From Lentzea alba (GTDB taxonomy: Bacteria; Actinomycetota; Actinomycetes; Mycobacteriales; Pseudonocardiaceae): 57,984 nucleotides of DNA. The position numbers were made by a program, and so were the translations under genes. How positions within the stretch are numbered: the first letter of the stretch is position 1; each line of letters starts with the position of its first letter. The stretch is taken from positions 1-57,984 of the forward strand of contig NZ_JAAMPJ010000022.1 of NCBI RefSeq assembly GCF_011067745.1, given 5' to 3'. Shown here piece after piece: positions 40,936-48,911 of this stretch. Below the pieces are notes generated by a model. The model ran no database searches. It was not told where the DNA came from and was given only the letters and a program-made list of their open reading frames with translations.

Positions 40936-41193
40936 CTATGGGGTCGGCAGGAGCCTTCTCACTTGATGCGCGGACAGCGCATTCGTGTAGTTGTGAACGT
41001 CATCGATGACCGGCAGCACGATCGGCTGCTCGCTGGCCAGAGCGGTGCCGCGCAGGGCGGTGCCGCGCTCGCGGCCCAGCAGTGCCACCGGCTTCAGGGC
41101 AGACTTCTGCCACATCGCCTGAGCGGCTGCGGACGCGCAGAGACCCTCGGACACGGGGAGGCCGAGCGAGCGCGAAGTGTTGAAGAGCTTCAC
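40936..41193 (-). CDS. Upstream ORF of the whiB7 leader, 85 codons
   Basis: The GTG at 41193 is preceded by a strong site, GGAGGAGG, at 8-nt spacing. The product starts MKLFNTSRSLGLPVSEGLCA and ends HQVRRLLPTP. It has no known domain. Its role is probably regulatory, as leader ORFs of whiB7/wblC respond to stalled ribosomes. The stop codon lies in the loop of a small hairpin, CGACCCC-atagag-GGGGTCG. A segment over codons 19-23 (41126-41139) can pair with the 5' arm of the terminator at 12 of 14 positions. The length is unusual for a leader peptide. Confidence 0.7.
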   Translation of the reverse strand: MKLFNTSRSLGLPVSEGLCASAAAQAMWQKSALKPVALLGRERGTALRGTALASEQPIVLPVIDDVHNYTNALSAHQVRRLLPTP

Positions 41194-41287
41194 AACTGCC
41201 ACCTCCTCCAAGAGAGAGCTCTGCTGTCGAGAGCTTCTAGTAGTTAGTTCTTCTTCCCCAGACGGGTCCTCCGGACCCGGCATGAGC

Positions 41288-41326
41288 AGGTTATGACCCC
41301 GTCCCACGGGCTCGCAACCTATTTAA
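41288..41326 (-). promoter_or_regulatory. whiB7 promoter with WhiB7-type AT-rich element
   Basis: On the minus strand the order is TTAAATA, GG, TTGCGA (-35), 18 nt, TAACCT (-10). An AT-rich block immediately before the -35 is the known WhiB7-dependent architecture, so autoactivation is expected. Transcription would start about 90 nt before the uORF. Confidence 0.75.
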
Positions 41327-41341
41327 CGAAACTTGTCCCGA

Positions 41342-43411
41342 TCAGGTGGCGGAGTACCCGACACCGGCTCGGACCAGGCCCAACACGTCGTCGCCGAACT
41401 TATCAAGCTTGGAGGCGCCGATGCCCGAGATCGCCACAAGTCCGGCCGAATCCGTGGGTCGCTGCTCCGCGATGGCCATCAGCGTGGCGTCGGTGAAGAC
41501 CACGTACGCGGGCACCTTCAGCTCCCGCGCCCGTCCCGCACGCCACTGGCGCAACGACTCGAGCAACTCCTCGTCCACATCGGACGGGCAGGACCTGCAA
41601 CGACCGAGCTTGACGGCTTGCGCTTCGACCAGCGTCGACGCGCAGACCCGGCAGGTCGGCTTCTCCTTCTTCATCAGAGGAGGCCGCTGCGCGCCGCCAG
41701 ATACCCGTGCGGCCGGGTGGTTCTCGGGCACGAGGCTGTAGAGGAAGCGCGAGCGGCGGCGGTACTTGCGTCCACCGGCCGCTCGGGACAACGCCCACGA
41801 CAGCCAGAGGTGCTCACGCGCGCGCGTCACGCCTACGTACAGAAGGCGGCGTTCTTCTTCGACCTTCGCCTCGTCGCCGTCGGCGTACTGGATCGGCATC
41901 GTGCCTTCGACCAGCCCGACGAGGAACACCGCGTCCCACTCCAGGCCCTTCGACGCGTGCAGCGACGCCAGCGTCACGCCCTCGACGGTCGGCGGGTGCT
42001 GCGCCTCGGCCCGCATGTCCAGCTCCGCGCAGAACCGCGGCAGGTCGGCTTCCGGCGACGAGGCGGCGAACTCCTCGGCGAGCTCGACCAGCGCGAGCAA
42101 CGACTCCCAGCGCTCACGGGCGGAGCCACCGGTCGGCGGTTCGTCGGTCAGGCCCACGCGGCCGAGCACCGAGCGGACGACCTCGGGCAGGCTGCCGTCA
42201 AGATCCCCGGCCGAGCGCAACGCGATCATCGCCTGGCGCACTTCGGCGCGTTCGAAGAACCGCTCGCCACCGCGCACCAGGTACGGGATGCCGAGCGACG
42301 CGAGTGCCTGCTCGTACACCTCTGACTGCGCGTTGACCCGGTAGAGGATCGCGATCTCGGAAGCCGCGACCCCTTCGTCGAGCAACGTCTTGATGCGCCG
42401 CGCGACCGCGTCCGCCTCGGCCGGTTCGTCGTCGAACTCGTGGAACCGCGGCAGGGGCCCTTCCGGCCGCTGCCCGATGAGCTGCAGCCGCGAGCCGGCG
42501 GGACGTCCGCGCGCCCACTTGATGACGTCGTTGGCCAGCGCCACCACCTGGGGCGTCGACCGGTAGTCCCGCTCCAGCCGCACGACGACCGCCTCGGGAA
42601 ACCGTCGCGCGAAGTTGAGCAGCGGCTGCGGCGAGGCACCGGCGAACGAGTAGATGGTCTGGTTCGCGTCGCCGACGACGGTCAGGTCGTCGCGGCCGCC
42701 GAGCCACGAGTCGAGCACGCGTTGCTGCAGCGGCGTCACGTCCTGGTACTCGTCGACCACGAAGCAGCGGTAGCGGTCGCGGAACTCCTGCGCGACCTCC
42801 GCGTTGTCCTCCAGCGCCCCGGCCGTGTAGAGCAGCAGGTCGTCGAAGTCGAGCAGCTGCGCCTCGTTCTTGAGCTGCTCGTAGGTCGTGTAGAGCTTCA
42901 TGATCTGCTCGGCGGGTGCCGGGATGTCCCTGGCGGCGCGCGCGGCGGCGACCGGGTAGTCCTCCGGTGTGAGCAGCGACGCCTTCGCCCACTCGATCTC
43001 GCTGGTGAGGTCGCGCAGCGCGTCGGGCTCGGTCGGCAGCCCTAGCCGGGACGCGGCGCGGGCGACGACGCGGATCTTCTGGTCGACGAGGTCCCAGCGC
43101 GGACCGCCGATGACCCGTGGCCAGAAGTAGCGCAATTGGCGCGATGCGGCGGCGTGGAACGTCACGGCCTGTGCGCCGTGCACGTCGAGAGAGCGCAAAC
43201 GCGTGCGCATCTCCCCCGCGGCGCGCTTGGTGAACGTGACGGCGAGAACCTGTGACGGAGCGACGTGACCGCGTTGGCACAGGTAGGCGATGCGGTGCGT
43301 GATGGTGCGCGTTTTTCCGGTACCGGCGCCCGCGAGCACGCACACCGGGCCGCGCGGCGCCTCGACCGCTGCGCGCTGTTCCGGATCAAGACCCTCCAGC
43401 AACGCCTCCAT
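41342..43411 (-). CDS. uvrD2: ATP-dependent DNA helicase UvrD2
   Basis: 689 residues from the ATG at 43411 (MEALLEGLDPEQRAAVEAPRG). UvrD/SF1A motifs are present: Q motif DPEQRAAV, Walker A AGAGTGKTRT near 30, Ia VTFTKRAAGEM, II DEYQDV near 220, III VGDANQTIYSFAGA near 245, IV ERDYRSTPQVV, V LHASKGLEWDAVF near 490 and VI YVGVTRA near 535. A zinc-type linker CRVC...CRSC near 600 is followed by a C-terminal HRDC domain. This architecture is specific to actinobacterial UvrD2. It unwinds DNA in repair and is essential in M. tuberculosis. Confidence 0.95.
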   Translation of the reverse strand: MEALLEGLDPEQRAAVEAPRGPVCVLAGAGTGKTRTITHRIAYLCQRGHVAPSQVLAVTFTKRAAGEMRTRLRSLDVHGAQAVTFHAAASRQLRYFWPRVIGGPRWDLVDQKIRVVARAASRLGLPTEPDALRDLTSEIEWAKASLLTPEDYPVAAARAARDIPAPAEQIMKLYTTYEQLKNEAQLLDFDDLLLYTAGALEDNAEVAQEFRDRYRCFVVDEYQDVTPLQQRVLDSWLGGRDDLTVVGDANQTIYSFAGASPQPLLNFARRFPEAVVVRLERDYRSTPQVVALANDVIKWARGRPAGSRLQLIGQRPEGPLPRFHEFDDEPAEADAVARRIKTLLDEGVAASEIAILYRVNAQSEVYEQALASLGIPYLVRGGERFFERAEVRQAMIALRSAGDLDGSLPEVVRSVLGRVGLTDEPPTGGSARERWESLLALVELAEEFAASSPEADLPRFCAELDMRAEAQHPPTVEGVTLASLHASKGLEWDAVFLVGLVEGTMPIQYADGDEAKVEEERRLLYVGVTRAREHLWLSWALSRAAGGRKYRRRSRFLYSLVPENHPAARVSGGAQRPPLMKKEKPTCRVCASTLVEAQAVKLGRCRSCPSDVDEELLESLRQWRAGRARELKVPAYVVFTDATLMAIAEQRPTDSAGLVAISGIGASKLDKFGDDVLGLVRAGVGYSAT

Positions 43412-43473
43412 GCCCGGCAGTCTCGCAGACGGCCGATGCGAGACCGATACCACCGCGCCGTATCCTGGTGAGC

Positions 43474-44205
43474 ATGGCTGGTAAGCAGGACAAGGCGGCT
43501 GCCAAGGAAGCGGCGAAGGCTCGCCGCGCGGCATCCCGCGAACGGCGCAAGCAGATCTTCGAGGCGTTCAAGATGCAGCGCCGCGAGGACAAGGCGCTGA
43601 TTCCGCTGATGCTGGGGGCTGTCCTCGGTGTCACGGCGATCGCCGTGGTCCTGGGCCTGGTCTTCAACGCGGTCTGGATGTTCGTGCCGCTGGGCGTCGC
43701 GATCGGCGCGCTGCTGGCCGTGATCATCTTCGGTCGTCGCGTGCAGAGCAACGTCTTCCGCAAGGCCGACGGCCAGCCGGGCGCCGGCGCGTGGGCGCTG
43801 GAGAACCTGCGCGGCCGCTGGCGCGTGACCCCCGCCGTCGCGGGCACCACGCAGCTCGACGCCGTGCACCGCGTGCTCGGCCGTCCGGGCGTGGTCCTGG
43901 TCGCCGAGGGCTCCCCGCACCGGGTGAAGCCGCTGCTCGCGCAGGAGAAGAAGCGCATCTCGCGCGTCATCGGCGAGACCCCGATCTACGACTTCATCAT
44001 CGGCACCGAAGAGGGCCAGGTCCCTCTCAAGAAGCTGCAGTCGACGCTGATGAAGCTGCCGCGCAACATCACGGCCGCCCAGGTCGACACGCTCGAGACC
44101 CGCCTCTCCGCGCTGGCCAGCCGCGGCGCCGCACTGCCCAAGGGCCCGATGCCGGCGGGCGCGAAGATGCGCAACGTCCAGCGCACGCTGCGCCGCCGCG
44201 GGTGA
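43474..44205 (+). CDS. DUF4191 family membrane protein
   Basis: 243 residues from the ATG at 43474 (MAGKQDKAAAKEAAKARRAA); the GTG at 43468 is an alternative start. A long basic helix at the N-terminus leads into two membrane segments near 43-62 and 67-88 (LMLGAVLGVTAIAVVLGL; WMFVPLGVAIGALLAVIIFG). The cytosolic C-terminal domain contains GAGAWALENLRGRWRVTP, GRPGVVLVAEG and YDFIIGTEEGQVPLKKL. The function is unknown. It lies beside the RDD gene and glnA, as in mycobacteria (Rv2219). Confidence 0.9.
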   Translation: MAGKQDKAAAKEAAKARRAASRERRKQIFEAFKMQRREDKALIPLMLGAVLGVTAIAVVLGLVFNAVWMFVPLGVAIGALLAVIIFGRRVQSNVFRKADGQPGAGAWALENLRGRWRVTPAVAGTTQLDAVHRVLGRPGVVLVAEGSPHRVKPLLAQEKKRISRVIGETPIYDFIIGTEEGQVPLKKLQSTLMKLPRNITAAQVDTLETRLSALASRGAALPKGPMPAGAKMRNVQRTLRRRG

Positions 44206-44211
44206 CGCACT

Positions 44212-44274
44212 CCCGTTAGACGTGAAGAGGCCCGCCGCACGAGATGTGCGGCGGGCCTCTTCACGTCTAACGGG
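44212..44274. terminator. Bidirectional terminator, 29-bp perfect stem
   Basis: Bases 44212-44240 and 44246-44274 are exact reverse complements around the loop gagat. The arm begins CCCGTTAGACGTGAAGAGG. It separates the convergent DUF4191 and RDD genes, and its right end lies 3 bp from the RDD stop. Confidence 0.9.
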
Positions 44275-44276
44275 TT

Positions 44277-44750
44277 CTAGCGGACCTTGATGACGACGGT
44301 GCCGGCGGCCTTGTCGTGCAGGCAGCGGCCGTCCGAGTCCCAGACCAGCGCCGGGATCAGCGGGAAGATCAGGATCGTGCGCAGCAGCGCGCGGGGCAGG
44401 TGCACGAAGGCCTTGCCGTCGATGCGCGCCACCCGCAGCCCGAACAGCGCGTGCCCCGGGGTGAACCCGAAGAACGCGACGGCGACCACGGTGATGACGA
44501 ACCAGGCCAGCAGGCTCCAGTTCTTCGGCAGGTCAGGGCGGGTGAACACCGCCGCGACGCCCGCCGCGAGGATGAAGTCGGCCAGGATGGCGAACGTGCG
44601 CCGGCCGATCGAGGCGATGGAGCCCGGCCCCTTCTCCGGGAAGCCGTGGCGCTCGCCACGCCAGCGCTGCTGCGTGCCGTCGTTCGAACCCTCGCCCGGT
44701 TCGAGCACGGAGTCGGGTCCCGAAAGCCACGAACCGGTCCACTTGCTCAC
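44277..44750 (-). CDS. RDD family membrane protein
   Basis: 157 residues from the GTG at 44750 (MSKWTGSWLSGPDSVLEPGEG). The RDD domain begins GSIASIGRRTFAILADFILAAGVAA with the characteristic Arg and Asp, followed by two more membrane segments. The end RALLRTILIFPLIPALVWDSDGRCLHDKAAGTVVI is typical of the family. The function is unknown. It is the Rv2219A counterpart, beside glnA. The start is divergent from glnA, and the shared 168-bp region contains the GlnR site. Confidence 0.88.
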   Translation of the reverse strand: MSKWTGSWLSGPDSVLEPGEGSNDGTQQRWRGERHGFPEKGPGSIASIGRRTFAILADFILAAGVAAVFTRPDLPKNWSLLAWFVITVVAVAFFGFTPGHALFGLRVARIDGKAFVHLPRALLRTILIFPLIPALVWDSDGRCLHDKAAGTVVIKVR

Positions 44751-44818
44751 TCCACCAGAGTAAGGCCGTCTCAACGGGTGAGGACCGGCAGGTCGTCTTG
44801 CCCCTTCGGACGGCCCCG

Positions 44819-44856
44819 TTAACACTGGCGAAACATCCGAGTGACGGACGGGCAAC
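44819..44856 (+). promoter_or_regulatory. GlnR operator upstream of glnA
   Basis: The order TTAAC-N6-GAAAC-N6-GTGAC-N6-GCAAC matches the actinobacterial GlnR consensus gTnAc-n6-GaAAc repeated twice, with exact 6-nt spacing throughout. It lies 63 bp upstream of the glnA start. GlnR would activate glnA under nitrogen limitation; it could also affect the divergent RDD gene. Confidence 0.85.
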
Positions 44857-44918
44857 ACCGCCGACATACGGTCGCTCGCGATGACCAGCCGTTGTCCATA
44901 GTCAAGGAGTCGACGAGG

Positions 44919-46343
44919 GTGTTCAAAAATTCCGACGAGGTGCTGAAGTTCATCTCCGACGAGGGCGTCAAGTTCGTCGACGTGCGGTTCAGCGACCTGC
45001 CCGGCGTGATGCAGCACTTCACACTGCCGGCCAAGGCGTTCGACGCCGACGCGATCGAAGAGGGTCTCGCCTTCGACGGCTCCTCCGTGCGTGGCTTCCA
45101 GTCCATCCACGAGTCGGACATGCTGCTGCTGCCCGACCTGTACACCGCGCGCCTGGACCCGTTCCGCATCGAGAAGACGCTGATCGTCAACTTCTTCGTG
45201 CACGACCCGTTCACGCGTGAGGCCTACAGCCGCGACCCGCGCAACATCGCGCGCAAGGCCGAGCAGTACATCACCGACTCGGGCATCGCCGACACCGCGT
45301 ACTTCGGTGCCGAGGCCGAGTTCTACATCTTCGACTCGATCCAGTTCGACACCACGGCGAACGGGTCGTTCCACAAGATCGACTCCGAGTCCGGCTGGTG
45401 GAACACGGGCCGCGACGAAGAGGGCGGCAACCTCGGCTACAAGGTGAAGTACAAGGGCGGCTACTTCCCCGTCACGCCGACCGACCACTACGCGGACCTC
45501 CGCGACAAGATGGTCCTCAACATGGAGGCGAACGGCTTCGCGGTCGAGCGCGCCCACCACGAGGTCGGCACCGCGGGCCAGGCGGAGATCAACTACCGCT
45601 TCAACACGCTGCTGCACGCCGCGGACGACCTGATGCTGTTCAAGTACATCATCAAGAACACCGCGTGGCAGGCCGGCAAGACCGTCACCTTCATGCCGAA
45701 GCCCCTCTTCGGCGACAACGGCTCGGGCATGCACACCCACCAGTCGCTGTGGAAGGACGGCGCGCCGCTGTTCCACGACGAGAGCGGCTACGCGGGCCTG
45801 TCCGACACCGCCCGCCACTACATCGGCGGCATCCTGCACCACGCGCCGTCGCTGCTGGCCTTCACCAACCCGACGGTGAACTCCTACCACCGCCTGGTCC
45901 CCGGCTACGAGGCCCCGGTCTCGCTGGTCTACTCCCAGCGCAACCGCTCGGCGTGCGTCCGCATCCCGATCACGGGCAACAACCCGAAGGCCAAGCGCAT
46001 CGAGTTCCGCTGCCCCGACTCCTCGGGCAACCCGTACCTCGCCTTCTCGGCGATGGTCATGGCGGGCCTCGACGGCGTGAAGAACAAGATCGAGCCGCCG
46101 GCCCCGATCGACAAGGACCTCTACGAGCTCCCGCCCGAGGAGGCCCGCGACGTCAAGCAGGTCCCGGCCACCCTCGACGCGGTGCTGGACAACCTGGAGG
46201 CCGACCACGAGTTCCTGCTCGAGGGCGGCGTGTTCACCCCGGACGTGATCGACACCTGGATCTCGTACAAGCGTGAGCAGGAGATCGACCCGCTGCGTCT
46301 GCGCCCGAACCCCTACGAGTTCGCGCTCTACTACGACGTGTGA
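44919..46343 (+). CDS. glnA: Glutamine synthetase type I
   Basis: 474 residues from the GTG at 44919 (MFKNSDEVLKFISDEGVKF), with AAGGAG upstream. GSI signatures are present: DGSSVRGFQSIHESDMLL near 55, the metal-binding EAEFYIFD near 130, KPLFGDNGSGMHTHQS near 265, the active-site NRSACVRIP near 345 and FRCPDSSGNPYL near 365. The adenylylation tyrosine is in KDLYELPPEE near 401, so the enzyme can be regulated by GlnE encoded at 49892. It makes glutamine from glutamate, ammonia and ATP. A GlnR operator lies upstream and a perfect hairpin downstream. Confidence 0.98.
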   Translation: MFKNSDEVLKFISDEGVKFVDVRFSDLPGVMQHFTLPAKAFDADAIEEGLAFDGSSVRGFQSIHESDMLLLPDLYTARLDPFRIEKTLIVNFFVHDPFTREAYSRDPRNIARKAEQYITDSGIADTAYFGAEAEFYIFDSIQFDTTANGSFHKIDSESGWWNTGRDEEGGNLGYKVKYKGGYFPVTPTDHYADLRDKMVLNMEANGFAVERAHHEVGTAGQAEINYRFNTLLHAADDLMLFKYIIKNTAWQAGKTVTFMPKPLFGDNGSGMHTHQSLWKDGAPLFHDESGYAGLSDTARHYIGGILHHAPSLLAFTNPTVNSYHRLVPGYEAPVSLVYSQRNRSACVRIPITGNNPKAKRIEFRCPDSSGNPYLAFSAMVMAGLDGVKNKIEPPAPIDKDLYELPPEEARDVKQVPATLDAVLDNLEADHEFLLEGGVFTPDVIDTWISYKREQEIDPLRLRPNPYEFALYYDV

Positions 46344-46360
46344 TCGACCTCTGAACAACG

Positions 46361-46400
46361 CTGAGGGCCGGGTGACTGGAAACAGTCACCCGGCCCTCAG
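46361..46400. terminator. glnA terminator
   Basis: CTGAGGGCCGGGTGACTG-gaaa-CAGTCACCCGGCCCTCAG is a perfect 18-bp stem starting 18 bp past glnA. Its right arm overlaps the stop codon of the convergent small gene. Confidence 0.92.
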
Positions 46401-46666
46401 TTCGTGTGGCTGCCGAGCAACGTCGCACTGCACGCCACGCCTCTCGGACCGGTGATGACCCGGACGTTGGAGACCACGACATCGGCGATGGATCCGGTCG
46501 GCAGCTTCATCAGGGCGTCACCGTCGATGAGGGGTTCCGAGGACGTCCCGGCACCGGACCACTGCCAGAACCCACCGGTCATCGTCTCGATCAGATCCGC
46601 CCGGTCCAGCTCGACCGTTCTGCCGTCCACGTAGATGAGCTGGGCTGGTCCTGAGTAGCTGAACAT
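46397..46666 (-). CDS. Hypothetical protein, 89 aa
   Basis: The sequence is MFSYSGPAQLIYVDGRTVELD followed by RADLIETMTGGFWQWSGAG, GDALMKLPTGSIADVVVSNVRVI and a short tail. It looks like a small beta-rich domain with an insertion-like acidic helix. No motif or family is recognised. The stop lies inside the glnA terminator, so the two convergent genes share the hairpin. The start context contains AGGGAGAGG upstream of the ATG. Confidence 0.65.
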   Translation of the reverse strand: MFSYSGPAQLIYVDGRTVELDRADLIETMTGGFWQWSGAGTSSEPLIDGDALMKLPTGSIADVVVSNVRVITGPRGVACSATLLGSHTN

Positions 46667-46740
46667 CGCCTCTCCCTGCTTTCCCTACGCCTAGACACAC
46701 GTGTGGCGTGGGCACGAGGTTCACGTGATAGTGCTTCCCC

Positions 46741-47271
46741 GTGACGGAATGGACGGTGCACGGCACCCGCAGGATCTACGACTCGGAGTGGATGAGCGTC
46801 GACCTCGACGACGTCGAGCTCCCCCGAGGTGAACGGTTCGAGCACCACGTGGTGCGTCTGCCCTACCCGTCCACGGCCGTGGTGGTCGTCGAGAAGGACA
46901 ACGTCCTGCTGATGTGGCGCCACCGGTTCACCACCGGCGTGTGGGGCTGGGAGATTCCGGCAGGCCGCCTCGAAGCGAACGAGACCGCCAAGACTGCGGC
47001 ATTGCGCGAGACCGAGGAAGAAACCGGTTACCGGCCGCGCAGCATCGAGCCGCTGATCACCATGAACCCGTTGAACGGCATCAGCAACCACGTCACGCAC
47101 GTCTTCGTCGGCGCGGACCCGGAGAAGACCGGCGAGCACGACCCGGCCGAGGCGGCCAGGGTCGAGTGGGTGCCGCTCAGCAAGATTCCGGCGTTGATCC
47201 GAAAAGGACAGATCCCCTGCGGCCTCACGCTGGCGGCCCTCACCACCTACCTCACGCTGCGGACAACCTAG
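46741..47271 (+). CDS. NUDIX hydrolase (ADP-ribose pyrophosphatase-like)
   Basis: 176 residues (MTEWTVHGTRRIYDSEWMSV). The Nudix box is intact: GRLEANETAKTAALRETEEETGY near 80-102, with the catalytic REXXEE glutamates. The preceding WGWEIPAG and the N-terminal RIYDSEWMSVDLDDVELP resemble ADP-ribose pyrophosphatases. It hydrolyses a nucleoside diphosphate linked to another moiety. It overlaps the convergent NADAR gene by 20 bp, suggesting a functional or regulatory link. Confidence 0.9.
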   Translation: MTEWTVHGTRRIYDSEWMSVDLDDVELPRGERFEHHVVRLPYPSTAVVVVEKDNVLLMWRHRFTTGVWGWEIPAGRLEANETAKTAALRETEEETGYRPRSIEPLITMNPLNGISNHVTHVFVGADPEKTGEHDPAEAARVEWVPLSKIPALIRKGQIPCGLTLAALTTYLTLRTT

Positions 47272-47752
47272 AGCGGACCTCCATCAGGGCCTCGCCGAGC
47301 AGGTTCAGGCCGAGCCACGTCGACGGGTCCGCGGCACGCGGGTCCGAGGCGACCAGGCCGATGCCCCACACGCGGTCCTGCGGGCTGGCCTCGACCAGCA
47401 CGCGCGAACCCGTGCCCAGCAGGTAGGAACGCAGAGCCCGATCCTGGCCGAACTTCGCCAGGCTGCCCTCCACCACGATCTCCAGGCGCGCGGAAACCCA
47501 GGTGGCATCGACGAATCCCGACACGGCTCGTCCCAGCGCCTTCGCCTCGGCTGGCGTGCGGGCGGCGAGAACTCGCTCGGCGACGGCGGTGTCGTTGAAC
47601 AGCAAGGCCTTGCGCCACATCATGTAGTGCTCGGCCGACGCGAACTGTTGTCCCTCAACGACGAACGAGCACGGCCACCACTGCGACAGGCAGCCCTTGC
47701 CGATGCTGCCCTCGCGTTCGGGGCGGTGTCCCCAGAAGAACAAGTACTTCAC
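47252..47752 (-). CDS. NADAR family protein (YbiA-like)
   Basis: 166 residues (MKYLFFWGHRPEREGSIGKG). NADAR hallmarks are present: CLSQWWPCSFVVEGQQFASAEHYMMWRKALLF near 20-50, GFVDATWVSARLEIVVEGSLAKF near 80-105 and DRVWGIGL and WLGLNLLGEALMEVR near the end. Members are N-glycosidases: YbiA acts on riboflavin intermediates, and others remove ADP-ribose from guanine. The convergent NUDIX gene fits an ADP-ribose role, but riboflavin chemistry cannot be excluded. Confidence 0.9.
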   Translation of the reverse strand: MKYLFFWGHRPEREGSIGKGCLSQWWPCSFVVEGQQFASAEHYMMWRKALLFNDTAVAERVLAARTPAEAKALGRAVSGFVDATWVSARLEIVVEGSLAKFGQDRALRSYLLGTGSRVLVEASPQDRVWGIGLVASDPRAADPSTWLGLNLLGEALMEVRSRLSAA

Positions 47753-47770
47753 GCGACCACAGTAGGTCGC

Positions 47771-47956
47771 CTACGGGCGGTCGTCCGACGGGTTTTCGTC
47801 CGGTTCCGGCATCTCCGGCTCGCGCCAGGCCTGCGCACGTGTCGGGCCGCCGGCGCGCAGTTCGTTCGCGAGCTCGCGCTTCAGCTCGTCGTCGCGGGCG
47901 GGGCCGTGCTGATCACTTCCACGCTGAGCCACAGGTGCCTCCCAAGTGTTGAACAC
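47771..47956 (-). CDS. Small hydrophilic conserved-looking protein, 61 aa
   Basis: It starts at a GTG (MFNTWEAPVAQRGSDQHGPA) with a possible internal GTG (VAQRGSDQH). The sequence DDELKRELANELRAGGPTRAQAWREPEMPEPDENPSDD is highly charged. A helix KRELANELRAG is followed by TRAQAWREPE, a pattern I associate with small actinobacterial proteins of unknown function. No signal or membrane segment is present. It follows the membrane protein gene at 47988 after 31 bp. Confidence 0.6.
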   Translation of the reverse strand: MFNTWEAPVAQRGSDQHGPARDDELKRELANELRAGGPTRAQAWREPEMPEPDENPSDDRP

Positions 47957-47987
47957 ACGAGAGGCGTACCCACTCGGTGGGACCGAA

Positions 47988-48563
47988 TCACCTCGGGATC
48001 GGGATGCCCGGCACGGTGATCGCGGCGCCGGTGGGGGCGAACTGGCCGGAGATCGACGAGAACGTCAGAGTGAGCGAGTTCACACCCGTGCCGAGCTTCT
48101 CGTCGAGGATGACGGTGCCCTGAGTCGTGGTGCCCTGGGTGACCAGGCCTTCCCACTTGCTGCTCGACGCCGTGTAAGTGCGCTTCAGATCGTCCAAGAC
48201 CGCGATGCCGTCGCGAGGGAGGGTCATCCTGGCCTGGGAGGCGTTCGTGGCCGTCACGAAGAGCTTCACACGGCCGTTCGCGGCTTCTACGCGTGTGACC
48301 TCTATGGTCAGCATGCCGCGCTGCTGCTTGAAGGAACCCGTTTGCACCTTCACGTCTGCGGAAGGCTCAGTGGTTTCCAGTGCGCCATCAGGGGTTTCGA
48401 CGCCGTTCGACGTAGTGGTCGTCGTCGTGGTGTTGGGCTGAGCGGTGGAGTTGCTGCCACTCAGTGCAAACTGGATCACACCGAGTAGTGCGAGCACCCC
48501 AGCAGCCACGCCCGCGATGGTGATCGCAGTCTTTGCTCCGCGCGTGACCCGACGATGCTGCAT
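47988..48563 (-). CDS. Membrane-anchored DUF4352-like protein
   Basis: 191 residues from the ATG at 48563 (MQHRRVTRGAKTAITIAGVA), with GAGGAAG upstream. One membrane segment (about 10-32) is followed by a Thr/Ser linker and an extracytoplasmic beta-sandwich (about 75-190): MLTIEVTRVEAANGRVKLFVTATNAS, then VILDEKLGTGVNSLTLTFSSI. This resembles DUF4352 or telokin-like lipoprotein domains. The function is unknown. The long ORF upstream to 48647 is not needed. Confidence 0.75.
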   Translation of the reverse strand: MQHRRVTRGAKTAITIAGVAAGVLALLGVIQFALSGSNSTAQPNTTTTTTTSNGVETPDGALETTEPSADVKVQTGSFKQQRGMLTIEVTRVEAANGRVKLFVTATNASQARMTLPRDGIAVLDDLKRTYTASSSKWEGLVTQGTTTQGTVILDEKLGTGVNSLTLTFSSISGQFAPTGAAITVPGIPIPR

Positions 48564-48664
48564 GACTTCCTCTGTTCGACCCCCGTGACTTGCCCACGCT
48601 CCCCCGCTGGGCGCGCCTAGTCTCATATCGATTGGGTGAAACGTCAATGCGCTAGGGTCCGCGC

Positions 48665-48898
48665 GTGTCCCAAGAAGTCGCCGAATTCACGGCTCCGCAG
48701 CTGCTCACCACCCACATCGTCGACTCGGCGGCCGAGGCTCTCGAAGCGGTTCAGGCCGCTGACGTGCTCGACCTCGGTGTCCGCGTCTACAACCGTCTCG
48801 TTCCCGACTCCGACGACGCGGAGTCGTTGGAGGAGGAGTGGGTGGTCGAGGTTTACACCAGCGCTCCCGCTGTCGACCCCGACCAGGACGAAGACTGA
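48665..48898 (+). CDS. Small acidic protein, 77 aa
   Basis: It has a GTG start (MSQEVAEFTAPQLLTTHIVD) and very acidic ends (EEEWVVEVYTSAPAVDPDQDED). The middle SAAEALEAVQAADVLDLGVRVYNRLVPDSDDAESLEEE suggests a helix and short strands. No family is recognised. It is divergent from the membrane protein gene and is closed by a terminator at 48912. Confidence 0.65.
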   Translation: MSQEVAEFTAPQLLTTHIVDSAAEALEAVQAADVLDLGVRVYNRLVPDSDDAESLEEEWVVEVYTSAPAVDPDQDED

Positions 48899-48911
48899 GC
48901 AGCCCAGAAAT

